Notes: generated from the letters alone by a model not told the origin. DNA of 64,000 nt from Lentisphaerota bacterium (GCA_030590485.1 JAUUYL010000006.1:1-64000), one strand, 5' to 3'; positions 8,979-18,886 are shown, counted from the stretch's first letter. Numbers and translations: made by a program.

Positions 8979-9131
8979 GCTACCTCCTGTTTTGTTAAGC
9001 TTATTACTTGTGAAGTTGGTATTTGTACAGTGAAGAAGACGGTTAGGCAATACAAAAGAAACGATTCTGTTATTTTTTTATCAATTGACTTTTATGTTGA
9101 AATACTGCCTGGCAGGGGATATTTTATAGGA

Positions 9132-9989
9132 ATGGATATGAGGGTGGCTAATTATTGGGAGCGGAATGGTGATACGGTCGAGTGTTTGCTCTGTCCTACT
9201 GGATGTATTATAAGTGAGGGGGGTAGTGGTTTCTGTAAGGTACGCGGGGTACGTGAGGGGGAATTGAAGGCTTTGGGTTATGGAAAAGTCTCGTCGGCGC
9301 ATCTGGATCCTATTGAAAAGAAGCCTTTAAATGATTTTTTTCCTGGCAGTATGATATACAGCATTGGGGGGTGGGGTTGTAATCTCTCCTGTGCATTTTG
9401 TCAGAATTGGAGCATATCCCAGGAGTTTCATGATGAGTCGAGGGTTTATGAGCCAGCGGATATTGTTGATGAAGCGAAGGCTTCCGGTTCAATAGGTATT
9501 GCGTACACGTACAATGAGCCTTTGATTTCATTTGAGTTTGTCAGGGATTGTGCGCAGTTGGCGCGTTCTGCTGGGCTTGTGAATGTCCTTGTCACAAATG
9601 GGTATATTAATACTGAGCCTGCCTCTGAGTTGTTGTCTCTTGTCGATGCGCTTAATATTGATATTAAGAGTATGGATCCGGAGTTCTACAAAACACATTG
9701 CGGTGGTGAATTGAATCCCGTTTTGGACTTTGCTGTGCAGGCAAATGCGGCGGGTTGTCATGTGGAGATAACAAACCTGGTGATTCCGGGTTTAAATGAC
9801 AGTGATGATCTTTTTGTGAGTCTTGCTGATTGGATATATGATAATCTGGGTGCAGAGGTTCCGCTTCATTTGAGTGCGTATCATCCGCAGTATAAGATGG
9901 TTGTTAATCGAACTCCGCCGGAAACATTGCTGAACGCGCGAGATTTATGCGAACAGCGGCTCAAGCATGTGTATTTAGGGAACGTCTAG
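9132..9989 (+). CDS. AmmeMemoRadiSam-type radical SAM protein
   Basis: About 285 residues. It carries an N-terminal cysteine motif (CLLCPTGC...GFCKVR) and the radical SAM signature GCNLSCAFCQNW (CxxxCxxC), followed by AYTYNEPLISFEFV. This layout is that of pyruvate-formate-lyase-activating-like proteins of the AmmeMemoRadiSam family. Their substrate is not established; the family often occurs with Memo and AMMECR1, neither of which is in this window. The ATG at 9138 has a better spaced AGG than 9132, so either may be the start. The stop shares the bases CTAG with the convergent gene. Confidence 0.85.
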   Translation: MDMRVANYWERNGDTVECLLCPTGCIISEGGSGFCKVRGVREGELKALGYGKVSSAHLDPIEKKPLNDFFPGSMIYSIGGWGCNLSCAFCQNWSISQEFHDESRVYEPADIVDEAKASGSIGIAYTYNEPLISFEFVRDCAQLARSAGLVNVLVTNGYINTEPASELLSLVDALNIDIKSMDPEFYKTHCGGELNPVLDFAVQANAAGCHVEITNLVIPGLNDSDDLFVSLADWIYDNLGAEVPLHLSAYHPQYKMVVNRTPPETLLNARDLCEQRLKHVYLGNV

Positions 9990-11683
9990 TTCTGCGTTTC
10001 CGGCTCGGCATCATTTTCTTTGTCGTCATCAAGCGGTCCGAGTTCTTCTCTTAGTCTTGCAATATGGTCCACGAGACCAGCTGAAGCCAGGTTGGCGTTC
10101 AGCCAATCATCATATACGAGAGATGTGCGATAGCGTTCGATCATTGCCAGCACCTGTGGTTTCATGGCCATTATGGAAAGGGCGTCTGCAGGCGTTCGTT
10201 CTACAATGCGAACCAGCAGGATTCCGTCCTCGGTATCCACCACATCGGACAATTCGTCACCGTTGAGTTTCATCACAGTTGGGATAAGTGTGTCGGCATA
10301 CGCGATATCGTTAGAAATGCTACCTTCGTAAACGTTGAAAGGCTTTGTGGTTTCGACTTTCAGCTTCATGCGTTTTGCCAGATCTTTGAGTTTCTTGCCA
10401 TCATCCAGGCCTTTGATCAGTGTGTCTCTAGTGGACGCCGCTTTTTCGTAGAATTTCTTGATCTCAAGTTCCTGTTTGACGGCAGGAATAATGCGGTTCT
10501 TGATTTCATCGAACTCTGGTATTGCCGGTTCAATAGTGTCTTGTGTGGCTATGACATAGATATTGCTCTCCCCGAATATAGCATCGCTGAAATAGCCTTC
10601 ATCATCATCAGGGTCCAGTGAGAATGCAATTCTGTTGAACATTAAGTCTGCATCTATTCCCTGGACGGATTCCGAGGCGGCGAAGAATTCAGAGGTCTGG
10701 ACTTTCATTTTGAAAGTCTGAGCAGCCTGTTCCATGCTTGCCCCTTTTCTGTCGGAGTAGCGTCCAGGCACCATTGCGGAAACAAGATCAGATGCTTTTA
10801 CGGCAGCATCGTTCAGGGCCTTCTTTAATTTAAGCTGGTGGGCAATGCCGTCTTTAACCTCCTTGAGCGGGGTTGGGACGGAAACATTGTTAGTATCTGT
10901 TGTTGTGTAATCGTCTATGTTGAAGGCGTAATAGTCTTCAACGGCTTCTGAGGTGATTTCGATTGCGTCGATGTGCTCATCAACAGGGAACTGGATATAC
11001 CTGACGTTGATTTTCTTTTCAGTCTTAAAGTATTCCTTGTTGGTCTCGTAATATTCTTTTATGTCGGCATCGCTTACTTTAACTTTGGTCACAGTGTTGC
11101 TTAATGACATATGAATGTATTCCGCAATAAAATAGTCCATAAGGCTTCCAGCGCGGTCACTGGCTTCGTTGTGGGGAACCCAGAATGTAGATGCGAGAAC
11201 ATCTATTAATTTGCGAAGTAGTAATTCTTGTCGCATATAATCTTCGTAGTCGCTTTCGGCGATTCTCATGCGCATGAGAATGTCTCTGTATTTGTCGCTG
11301 TTGAAGTTGCCGGCGACAAGGAAGGCCTGGTCTCTTTGCAGGTAGGCGGCAATCTCATCGTTGGCAACAGTGATGCCTATAGCTTTGGCTTGTTTCAGGG
11401 CTGCCAGGCGCATCCATACGCGGTTACGAAGGTACGCGTCTTCTTCCGGGGTGAGGCTTGTGTCGCGGCGCAGTCTGAGTTCGTAATATCTGGCACGGAG
11501 GAATTCACCTTTAGATATGTCATCACCGTTCAGTTCGCCTTCAGCGCCACCGCCGCCCGGGTTTTTATTCTTCATGAGCTGGGTGGCTACTGGCACGGCA
11601 ACAAATGCCAAGACGATAATAAACGCCAGTAGGATGAGAAGGATTTTACTTTTAATCATTTTATTGAATTTTGTAATCAGCAT
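9986..11683 (-). CDS. SurA/PpiD-like periplasmic chaperone
   Basis: A 565-residue protein. It has an N-terminal membrane anchor (KILLILLAFIIVLAFVAVPVA), a Gly-rich spacer, a SurA_N/PpiD-type segment (LNGDDISKGEFLRARY...LAALKQAKAIGITVANDEIAAYL) and a long helical, charged remainder. PpiD-like proteins are held in the inner membrane and assist outer-membrane protein folding. I do not see a convincing rotamase signature, so it may be a chaperone without isomerase activity. The ATG at 11683 follows AAGGAAG. It converges on the radical SAM gene with a 4-base overlap. Confidence 0.7.
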   Translation of the reverse strand: MLITKFNKMIKSKILLILLAFIIVLAFVAVPVATQLMKNKNPGGGGAEGELNGDDISKGEFLRARYYELRLRRDTSLTPEEDAYLRNRVWMRLAALKQAKAIGITVANDEIAAYLQRDQAFLVAGNFNSDKYRDILMRMRIAESDYEDYMRQELLLRKLIDVLASTFWVPHNEASDRAGSLMDYFIAEYIHMSLSNTVTKVKVSDADIKEYYETNKEYFKTEKKINVRYIQFPVDEHIDAIEITSEAVEDYYAFNIDDYTTTDTNNVSVPTPLKEVKDGIAHQLKLKKALNDAAVKASDLVSAMVPGRYSDRKGASMEQAAQTFKMKVQTSEFFAASESVQGIDADLMFNRIAFSLDPDDDEGYFSDAIFGESNIYVIATQDTIEPAIPEFDEIKNRIIPAVKQELEIKKFYEKAASTRDTLIKGLDDGKKLKDLAKRMKLKVETTKPFNVYEGSISNDIAYADTLIPTVMKLNGDELSDVVDTEDGILLVRIVERTPADALSIMAMKPQVLAMIERYRTSLVYDDWLNANLASAGLVDHIARLREELGPLDDDKENDAEPETQN

Positions 11684-11704
11684 GAGTTTCTTCCTTGTAT
11701 ATAT

Positions 11705-11736
11705 AAAAAATGCATCCCGCCATTAAACGGGATGCA
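11705..11736 (-). terminator. Rho-independent terminator of the FecR-domain gene
   Basis: A perfect 9-bp stem (TGCATCCCG / CGGGATGCA) with an 8-base loop, followed on the minus strand by six T. It lies between the FecR-domain gene and the downstream chaperone gene, so the chaperone needs readthrough or its own promoter. Confidence 0.85.
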
Positions 11737-11760
11737 TCTTTCATCAAAATTTAAAGTTTG

Positions 11761-12705
11761 TCAATTACTTCTGCCTTTACCAATCGGCGTTATTGACCGC
11801 GGCTGGGTGGTAGTGGTGGTTGTGCTGGTAGTGGTAGTAACGGTGATGTTTCCGTCAAACTTAATTCTTCTCTTAGGCTTCGCTTCACCGTCTATAGGGA
11901 GTTTGTCCTGCTTGTCTTCAGGAAGCTGATCTGTAAAAACATCTGCAGGGAGAGTGTTGCCGTCCGGCTCGGTGACGATTACTGTGATAATAATCAGATT
12001 GCCGCCTTTAGCTCTTCTGCGCCAGATCTTGACAATTGAGTTTTTCTCAGTTGAAACAACTTTTGGGTTGCCCTGAGAATCTTTGTATTCGATGTCAAAC
12101 ATCCCTTTGAGTGTCTTAATCCTGGTAAAACTACCTGCGTCATCGCCTGACACACTAAGTGCCGTGCCTGCGGAAACCTGATCGATTGCATAATTCATAC
12201 CGAAAATCGTGGTTGATCCGTGTGTGACTATGAACACAACTACGTTAATGTCCTGCTCCTTGTGAGCTTCGCAGGAGAACTTTGTGCCGATTGCGCCGCA
12301 TACTGCGGTGGCTGTTTCGACGTTCAGTGAGTTGCCAGTGTTCTCTGTCAGCATCTCTTCCAGCTCGACTTCTATTTTACCTTCAGTCAGGTGTATGACT
12401 TTCAATTTAGGATTTGTGATTCCGTCGGACATGGTAAGTTCTGCTTTAGCGAGAACGCGACATTCGTTGCCGGCTGAAAGCTGTATGAGCGCTGAGGATT
12501 TTCTGCCGGTACGGACAGTAGTGCCATACGCATAAGCCTTGCCTTCCTGAGCCTTGATGAATTTTCTGGCGCCAGCGGGCTTTACTTCACAGTCACCCGA
12601 TATCTTCATAACGCGAAAGAGTTGCTCGAAAGGTGCGCTGAAAGCTGTTGTGCTCACCAAACACACAAGGAATAACAATGTGGTGATTCTTACCAATCTG
12701 GTCAT
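11761..12705 (-). CDS. FecR-domain secreted protein
   Basis: 314 residues from an ATG preceded by AGGAGAT. A signal peptide (VRITTLLFLVCLVSTTAFSA) is followed by a FecR-like beta domain (VKPAGARKFIKAQEG...GTTVRTGRKSSALIQLS...LTEGKIEVELEE). The sequence ends in a threonine-rich tail. FecR-type domains occur both in sigma-factor regulators and in stand-alone envelope proteins; no sigma/anti-sigma partner is adjacent and there is no membrane helix beyond the signal. The function is unknown; an exported structural or sensing role is inferred. The gene has its own terminator. Confidence 0.7.
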   Translation of the reverse strand: MTRLVRITTLLFLVCLVSTTAFSAPFEQLFRVMKISGDCEVKPAGARKFIKAQEGKAYAYGTTVRTGRKSSALIQLSAGNECRVLAKAELTMSDGITNPKLKVIHLTEGKIEVELEEMLTENTGNSLNVETATAVCGAIGTKFSCEAHKEQDINVVVFIVTHGSTTIFGMNYAIDQVSAGTALSVSGDDAGSFTRIKTLKGMFDIEYKDSQGNPKVVSTEKNSIVKIWRRRAKGGNLIIITVIVTEPDGNTLPADVFTDQLPEDKQDKLPIDGEAKPKRRIKFDGNITVTTTTSTTTTTTQPRSITPIGKGRSN

Positions 12706-12904
12706 AATCTGTATCTCCTGTTGATTTCTAAATAATCTAACCTTTACTTTGCCATATATAAGCAATGTGGGTGACTAAGTCAAGTGGCATTTTGTTTGAA
12801 ACGCGTATTTAACAGCCTGAAAGAATAATATGTTTTTTTATGTTTTGGCTTGATATTCCGTTCTTAGGCGTGTAAAAGTCTTTCCTTTGCAATATTGCGA
12901 ATTA

Positions 12905-12928
12905 TATAATGTGAATTGTGCCTATAAT
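12905..12928 (+). promoter_or_regulatory. Candidate -10 elements upstream of rpoD
   Basis: Two TATAAT hexamers occur at 12905-12910 and 12923-12928 in the AT-rich, 255-base divergent region between the FecR-domain gene and rpoD. No matching -35 stands at standard spacing, so this is only suggestive. Nothing else is seen in the region. Confidence 0.25.
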
Positions 12929-12960
12929 GTATATATCATCTGAGGGGTAGGAAACAACGT

Positions 12961-14763
12961 ATGGTAAAAGCCCGTTCGAAATCCAAAAAAGTGCCTAAGC
13001 AAGCAAAGAAACCTGTAGCCACGAAGAAACCTGCGGCGAAGAAGAAACCTGTGGCGAAGAAGCCGGTAAAGAAGGTTGCTGCGGGTAAGGCTTTGAAAAA
13101 GGGTGGAAAGGCTGGCTCAGAGAACCTTGATGAACGTTTGAGGCGTGAGCAGCGTAATACGAAAGTCAAGGCGCTGATTAAGATCGCGGAGACTCAGGGG
13201 CATTTGACTTTTAATGATGTCAATGATGCTATCCCTGACGATGTAGTGTCTTCGGATGAACTTGAGCAGTATCTTGTTCTTTTGCGCGGCATGGATATCG
13301 AGATAATTGAATCGACCGCAGTTGATAAGGTTGCCAAGAAGAAGGTGGTCAAGACGGCGAAAAAAGCTGAGCCGGCTAAGTTGGACTTTTTTGACGATCC
13401 AATCCGTATGTATCTTCACCAGATGGGTCAGGTTCCTCTGCTTACCCGTGAGCAGGAAGTCGAGATATGCAAGCGTATAGAAGCTGCTGAGATATCCGTG
13501 AAGCAGATTTTTAATCGTTTTGGCTTTGCTTCTGATATGTATCTCGCGTTGCTTGCGAGGCTGGAAACCAGTCAGGAGCGTTTCGACAGGATTGTTACAG
13601 ATAAGTATGTAGACAGTCGTGATGTTTACATGCAGGCCTTACCCAAGATTAAGAAGGATTTATTAAAGAAGCAGGCGCGGCTTATCAATCTCAGTGTTGC
13701 TTCCCGAAAACCTAAGCTTTCAAAGGGTGTGAAGACCCGGAAACTCCATGAGCTCGAAAAGGCGCGTGAGACTATGGCGAAGGCCTTCGTGAAGTTGCAT
13801 TTCAAGCAGAAGGTCATAGAGACCATGGCTGCTGATGCTGAAAAGCATTACCTGGGTTTTTATGAGGACATAGCTGAGCTGGCTAAGATTGACAGGTCCA
13901 GAAAAAGCAAGAAACGGACCTCGGCATTGGCGGAGACCAGAAAGAAAATTAGAGAATCTGAGTTGATTTTCTGCCTTACGAGCGATGAAATTGTTGCGAT
14001 GTGCGACGAGCTTATAAAGGCGATAGACGCAGGGCAGAAGGCACGAACTGAGATGGTTGAGGCTAATCTGCGGCTCGTAATAAGTATAGTGAAGAAATAT
14101 ATGAACAGAGGGCTTTCATTTCTGGATCTTATCCAGGAGGGGAATACAGGGTTGATGAAAGCTGTGGAAAAATTTGAGTACCGGCGTGGATATAAGTTCA
14201 GTACGTACGCTACATGGTGGATAAGACAGGCGGCCACTCGGGCCATCGCAGACCAGGCGCGTACAATCCGTATTCCGGTGCACATGATAGAAACAATTAA
14301 CAAATTGCTCAGGGTGCAGAAGAAACTTGTGCAGGAGTTGGGGCGTGAGCCGTTGCCTGAAGAAGCAGCGGAAGAAATGGATATGCCCGTCGAAAGGGTG
14401 CGTGCTGTTTACAAGATGGCGCAGCAGCCTATTTCTCTGCAAAGTCCGGTTGGTGATGCTGACGACGCAAATTTCGGAGACTTCATTGAGGACAAAAGCG
14501 CAGAGAATCCTTCTGAAATGACGGCGTATAGTATGCTGAAGGACAGGCTTAAGGATGTTCTGGACACTCTGACGGAAAGGGAGAGGGCGGTGCTTGATTA
14601 TCGTTTCGGATTGACCGATGGGTACTCAAGGACTTTAGAGGAAGTCGGAAAACAGTTCAATGTAACGAGAGAACGTATCCGTCAGATTGAAGCCAAGGCA
14701 CTTCGTAAGCTAAGACATCCAACTCGTATGAGGAAGTTGGAAGGTTTCCTGGAAATGAAGTAG
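12961..14763 (+). CDS. rpoD: Primary sigma factor RpoD with lysine-rich N-terminal extension
   Basis: A 600-residue sigma-70. Residues 1-55 are a Lys/Pro/Ala tail ([20 protein letters not shown]) like the histone-like protein at the window start. It is followed by a region 1.1-like segment, region 1.2 ([16 protein letters not shown]), a non-conserved insert, and region 2 ([40 protein letters not shown]). Regions 3 and 4 follow, the latter ending [20 protein letters not shown]. The ATG at 12961 follows AGGGGTAGGA. It recruits RNA polymerase to housekeeping promoters. The basic tail is not part of the usual sigma core; a DNA- or RNA-contacting role is inference. Confidence 0.95.
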   Translation: MVKARSKSKKVPKQAKKPVATKKPAAKKKPVAKKPVKKVAAGKALKKGGKAGSENLDERLRREQRNTKVKALIKIAETQGHLTFNDVNDAIPDDVVSSDELEQYLVLLRGMDIEIIESTAVDKVAKKKVVKTAKKAEPAKLDFFDDPIRMYLHQMGQVPLLTREQEVEICKRIEAAEISVKQIFNRFGFASDMYLALLARLETSQERFDRIVTDKYVDSRDVYMQALPKIKKDLLKKQARLINLSVASRKPKLSKGVKTRKLHELEKARETMAKAFVKLHFKQKVIETMAADAEKHYLGFYEDIAELAKIDRSRKSKKRTSALAETRKKIRESELIFCLTSDEIVAMCDELIKAIDAGQKARTEMVEANLRLVISIVKKYMNRGLSFLDLIQEGNTGLMKAVEKFEYRRGYKFSTYATWWIRQAATRAIADQARTIRIPVHMIETINKLLRVQKKLVQELGREPLPEEAAEEMDMPVERVRAVYKMAQQPISLQSPVGDADDANFGDFIEDKSAENPSEMTAYSMLKDRLKDVLDTLTERERAVLDYRFGLTDGYSRTLEEVGKQFNVTRERIRQIEAKALRKLRHPTRMRKLEGFLEMK

Positions 14764-14815
14764 CTGCCTGGCCTCCTGGCCAACGGATAAATAACCAAGA
14801 TTAAGGAGAAATGTA

Positions 14816-15247
14816 ATGGATAAATATTTTTTATCACTTGAAGAGCTGGTAGTAGTTGGTGTGTGTTCGCTGGCATGGTTCGTTGTGGGCTTGCAGCTGG
14901 GCTCGCGAAGGAACAAGAAGAAAGGTCGTGGACCATCTGCTAAACGTCGTGGTGGATCTGATCGAAACAGGGGTGGGCGGGGACCTAGTAATGGTGACGT
15001 CGAGCTTTATGTCGGCAACTTGTCGTATGATGTTTCTGAAAAAGATCTTAAGCAGGCATTTAAGGAGTTCGGGAAAGTCGCTTCAATCCGGTTGATCAAG
15101 AATAAGTTCAATGACAAGTCAAAAGGTTATGGCTTTATTGAAATGCCCAACAGGAATGAGGCTGAGCTGGCGATCCGCAGGATGAACAACAAGGACATCC
15201 AGGGGCGCAGGATTATTGTTAACGAAGCTAAAACCAGAGAGCGTTAA
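14816..15247 (+). CDS. Membrane-anchored RRM RNA-binding protein
   Basis: 143 residues. A hydrophobic segment at about 11-29 (ELVVVGVCSLAWFVVGLQLG) is followed by a basic Arg/Gly/Lys linker, then one RRM domain at about 62-138. The domain has clear RNP2 (LYVGNLS) and RNP1 (KGYGFIEM) motifs. Small bacterial RRM proteins are common in cyanobacteria and PVC bacteria but are generally soluble. Here the N terminus should tether the domain to the membrane with the RRM in the cytoplasm. The ATG follows AAGGAG. It lies between rpoD and thrC, and thrC starts inside its last codons. Confidence 0.85.
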   Translation: MDKYFLSLEELVVVGVCSLAWFVVGLQLGSRRNKKKGRGPSAKRRGGSDRNRGGRGPSNGDVELYVGNLSYDVSEKDLKQAFKEFGKVASIRLIKNKFNDKSKGYGFIEMPNRNEAELAIRRMNNKDIQGRRIIVNEAKTRER

Positions 15248-16649
15248 AGCAGGCAATATCAGGCCGACGAACTATATAAGTACCAGAGGCAGCATCGACC
15301 CTATCGGGTTTAGTGATGCCGTACTCATGGGTCTTGCCAGCGACGGCGGATTATTGCTTCCTGAACAGATTCCGGATGTTTCCGATAAACTTGCCGATTG
15401 GCGAGGGTTGTCGTATGTGGAGCTGGCAGAAGAAGTAATGTCCCTTTATGTGGACTTGCCGCGTCCTGATCTCAAGAAGCTTCTTGAGCAAAGCTATGGG
15501 ACTTTTTCGCATAATGAGGTGACTCCTGTCGTTTCTGTTGGCGGTATTCATGTGGCTGAGTTGTTTCACGGGCCGACATTGTCGTTTAAGGATATTGCAC
15601 TCCAGTTCCTGGGTAACCTGTTTGAATATATTCTCGCTGAGACTGGTGGCTCTCTCAATATAGTGGGTGCGACCAGTGGTGACACAGGAAGTGCAGCTAT
15701 ATATGGTGTAAAGGGCAGGGATCGGATTCGAATATTCATCATGCATCCGCATGGGCGGACGAGCCGGATACAAGAACTGCAGATGACGACGGTTCCTGAT
15801 GAGAATGTTTTCAATATCTCGGTTGAGGGAGATTTTGACGATTGTCAGAATGTTCTGAAAGGCATGTTTAATGATCTTGAGTTCAAGGAGGAGTTTTCGC
15901 TGGGTTCGATTAATTCCATAAACTGGGCACGTCTGCTTGCTCAGATCGTGTATTACTTTTACGCTGCTTTCAGGGCTATGGATATTACAGGGAAGACTAG
16001 GGTTTCGTTTTCTGTTCCCACCGGTAATTTCGGCGACATTTTCGCCGGCTATATAGCCTCAAACATGGGGTTGCCTATTAAGAAGCTGGTCTTGGCAACC
16101 AACGAGAATGATATTCTTTCACGCTTCTTTAATACCGGAGTGTACAGTCTTGGTGATGTTCATGCTACTATCAGTCCTTCCATGGATATTCAGGTGGCCA
16201 GCAATTTCGAGCGTTATCTTTACTACAGATGTGACAAGGATGCTCGAAAGTTGTCGGCTTTGATGGACGAGTTTAGTAAGTTGGGTCGGATGGAAGTGGA
16301 GAGTCTTTCTGATGAGGGTGTTGACGGGTTGTTTGACGCTACGGCGGTTGATGCTGAATCCACGCTCAAAACAATTCGCGAATATCATGAGAAGTATGAT
16401 TATCTCCTGGACCCACACACTGCGGTGGGGGTTTTTGCGGGAGACAAATTTGTTGAGAAGGATGTGCCGATGATCTGTCTGGCAACTGCGCATCCCGCAA
16501 AGTTTAGTCAGGCTATTATTGACGCGCTTGGAGAGAACGTTGCGCATCATCCGGCTATTGATAGTTTGGAGGGGATGCCGACGAGATGCAGTACGTTGCC
16601 TGTATCTGTGGATGCTGTTAAGTCGTATATTAAAGGGAAGTGTATATAG
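15216..16649 (+). CDS. thrC: Threonine synthase
   Basis: A PLP enzyme that converts O-phosphohomoserine to threonine. HGPTLSFKDIALQFLGN holds the PLP lysine, and NFGDIFAGYIA is a family motif. The usual N terminus (NYISTRGSIDPIGFSDAVLMG) has no ATG or GTG before it. The only standard start codon is TTG at 15216, which overlaps the RRM gene by 32 bases and gives 477 residues; a non-canonical ATA or ATC start is possible. The stop overlaps the GTG of rnr in TAGTG. Confidence 0.92.
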   Translation: MLTKLKPESVKAGNIRPTNYISTRGSIDPIGFSDAVLMGLASDGGLLLPEQIPDVSDKLADWRGLSYVELAEEVMSLYVDLPRPDLKKLLEQSYGTFSHNEVTPVVSVGGIHVAELFHGPTLSFKDIALQFLGNLFEYILAETGGSLNIVGATSGDTGSAAIYGVKGRDRIRIFIMHPHGRTSRIQELQMTTVPDENVFNISVEGDFDDCQNVLKGMFNDLEFKEEFSLGSINSINWARLLAQIVYYFYAAFRAMDITGKTRVSFSVPTGNFGDIFAGYIASNMGLPIKKLVLATNENDILSRFFNTGVYSLGDVHATISPSMDIQVASNFERYLYYRCDKDARKLSALMDEFSKLGRMEVESLSDEGVDGLFDATAVDAESTLKTIREYHEKYDYLLDPHTAVGVFAGDKFVEKDVPMICLATAHPAKFSQAIIDALGENVAHHPAIDSLEGMPTRCSTLPVSVDAVKSYIKGKCI

Positions 16650-18886
16650 TGGATAAATTAAGTGAACAGGTTTTAATGCATCTGTCCGATCAGGGCAATA
16701 CGCCCATGAGTTCCGGGGAGATCTCAGCGGTTCTTCAGCTGGGGCTTCATGCACCTAAGAAGTTGCAGAAATCGTTGAGCCGACTTGTGTCGACTGGCAA
16801 GATTGTACGGTCCAGAAAAGATAAGTACATCATGGCGGCGCCTGCAGACCTTGTTACGGGCACCCTGGATGTGTTGCGCAGCGGTAATGCATTTCTCGCG
16901 CCTGCCAGTGGTGGAGAGGATGTGTTTATTTCGTCGCGGGATATGGGGACTGCGCTTCCTGGAGACATGGTGGTGGCGCGTTTATTGCACGAATCGTTGA
17001 GCAGGGCTGGCGACAGTCGCAATGGCAAGGTAATCAAGATTCTTGAACGGGGCAGGCATGATATTGTCGGGACATTGGCGTCAACAGGTAAGTTTCTGTA
17101 TGTTGTGCCTGTAAGTCCTAATTATTCAAAAGATTTCTATGTTCCTGATTCTGCAGGGGCAAAGCCTGGAGACCGCGTGGTAATAAGGTTTTCCAGCTGG
17201 CTGAATAAGCATGTCAGCCCTGAGGCTGAGATTGTCGATGTCATTGGGCCTGCATCGGATCCATCGTTTGATACTACTGCGCTGGTTCGTCATCACGGGT
17301 TCAGGACGGATTTCCCGACTGCAGTCTTGGCGGAAGCTGAATCGGTTTCGACATTAATGGAAGAGCCGGGTGAAAGACTAGATTTTCGAAAGAAGTTTGT
17401 AATGACGATCGACCCTGATTCCGCTCGTGATTTTGATGATGCGCTTTCACTCGAGCGTGACGATTCTGGCAACCGTGTGCTTGGGGTTCATATTGCTGAT
17501 GTTTCTCATTTCGTCAGGAAGGGTAGTCCTCTTGATAAGGAGGCTAAGGCACGGGGTACGAGTGTTTATCTTCCTGATCTGGTTATACCGATGATACCTG
17601 AGCAGTTGTCCAATGGAGTTTGCAGTCTCAAGCCGAATGAAGATCGCTTGGCGTTCTCGGTTTTCATGACTCTCGACAATGGCGGCAAGGTCATTAAGAG
17701 TGAGTTTGCAAAAACAATTATACATTCAAAAGTTCGTCTTACATATGGGCAGGCGCTGTCTATTCTTGAGGGTAAGAAGGATCCTTCGGTAAATGTCGAT
17801 GGTACGGATAAGTTGCTCAAGGAGTTTCATGCTATTGCGCAGAAGTTCAGGTCGGAGCGGTTTGCCCGTAATGCCTTGAATCTTGACATGCCGGAATGTG
17901 AAGTTGTTTTGGACAAGAGTGGGCGCATGACTGGGGTCAGGCTTCTTGAAAATGATATTTCGCATCAGTTAATCGAAGAATGCATGGTTGCGGCTAATGA
18001 GGCTGTGGCGCGCGAGCTGGCCAATGAAGGTATGCCGATTATTTCCCGCTTTCATGATAATCCACAGCCTAAAAAGATCGAGGATTTGCAGGCTACTCTT
18101 GCAGGGATGGGGCATCAGCCTGGAGATTTGTCTAATCCGTCTAATCTGGCAGCATTTCTCACCAGGACAGCGGATGATCCTTTGGCGCATAGTATTAAGA
18201 TTGCGGTGCTCAGGAGTATGCAGAGGGCGGTATATACGGCGCAGGAGCGTGGGCATTTCGGGTTGGCAAAGGCGCATTACGCGCATTTCACTTCGCCCAT
18301 AAGACGTTATCCTGATTTGGTTTTGCATCGGCAACTGACTGAATTTTTGTGTTTCGGCAAGAAGAACTCCTACAAGAAAGATCAGCTTGAGTTGATAGCT
18401 CAGTCTTCGTCAGAAACAGAGAGGGAAGCTGATGAGGCTGAACGAGCCATTCTTGAGATTAAGAAGTATCGCTTCCTGCAGCAGCAGATTGACACGGACA
18501 AGGTAGAAACATATGAAGCGATTGTGGTGAAGGTTTCCAATGTTGGTTTGTTTGTCGAGTTGATTGATATTCAGGTGCAGGGATTGGTTCACATGAGAAA
18601 AATTTCCGGCCGTTTTGTGAATTTTGACAAGAAAGACATGTCCTTGTCGGATGGGCGCAAACGTTTCAAGGCGGGTGACCGGGTGAATGTCTATGTTTCG
18701 AACGTGGACTTCGAGAAGCGTCGTCTTGATTTTGGTTTACAAGGTCAGGAGGGGCGTGCTTCGGGTAAGCCTGGTAGAAAGCGTACGGGAAATAATCCTG
18801 GTAAAAAATCTGTTTCTGGTAAATCTGGACGTAAGCGTTTTTCGAATCAGTCTCGAAAGAGAAGAGGCCCCTCAAAAAAACGCTGA
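16649..18886 (+). CDS. rnr: Ribonuclease R (RNB-family 3'-5' exoribonuclease)
   Basis: 745 residues from the GTG at 16649, which overlaps the thrC stop and has AAGGGAAG eight bases upstream. Order: an N-terminal winged-helix-like segment, cold-shock domains, the RNB catalytic domain with DPDSARDFDDALSLE (metal-binding aspartates), an S1 domain near residues 630-710, and a very basic Lys/Arg/Ser tail. RNase R degrades structured RNA and acts in rRNA and tmRNA-linked quality control. Its place after a membrane-tethered RRM protein suggests a possible functional pairing, which is inference. Confidence 0.93.
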   Translation: MDKLSEQVLMHLSDQGNTPMSSGEISAVLQLGLHAPKKLQKSLSRLVSTGKIVRSRKDKYIMAAPADLVTGTLDVLRSGNAFLAPASGGEDVFISSRDMGTALPGDMVVARLLHESLSRAGDSRNGKVIKILERGRHDIVGTLASTGKFLYVVPVSPNYSKDFYVPDSAGAKPGDRVVIRFSSWLNKHVSPEAEIVDVIGPASDPSFDTTALVRHHGFRTDFPTAVLAEAESVSTLMEEPGERLDFRKKFVMTIDPDSARDFDDALSLERDDSGNRVLGVHIADVSHFVRKGSPLDKEAKARGTSVYLPDLVIPMIPEQLSNGVCSLKPNEDRLAFSVFMTLDNGGKVIKSEFAKTIIHSKVRLTYGQALSILEGKKDPSVNVDGTDKLLKEFHAIAQKFRSERFARNALNLDMPECEVVLDKSGRMTGVRLLENDISHQLIEECMVAANEAVARELANEGMPIISRFHDNPQPKKIEDLQATLAGMGHQPGDLSNPSNLAAFLTRTADDPLAHSIKIAVLRSMQRAVYTAQERGHFGLAKAHYAHFTSPIRRYPDLVLHRQLTEFLCFGKKNSYKKDQLELIAQSSSETEREADEAERAILEIKKYRFLQQQIDTDKVETYEAIVVKVSNVGLFVELIDIQVQGLVHMRKISGRFVNFDKKDMSLSDGRKRFKAGDRVNVYVSNVDFEKRRLDFGLQGQEGRASGKPGRKRTGNNPGKKSVSGKSGRKRFSNQSRKRRGPSKKR

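Noticed and set aside
12784-12800. TGGCATTTTGTTTGA as a second sigma-54 promoter upstream of rpoD
   Set aside because: The -12 element lacks the invariant GC (it reads GA), and a sigma-54 promoter for the primary sigma gene would be unexpected.
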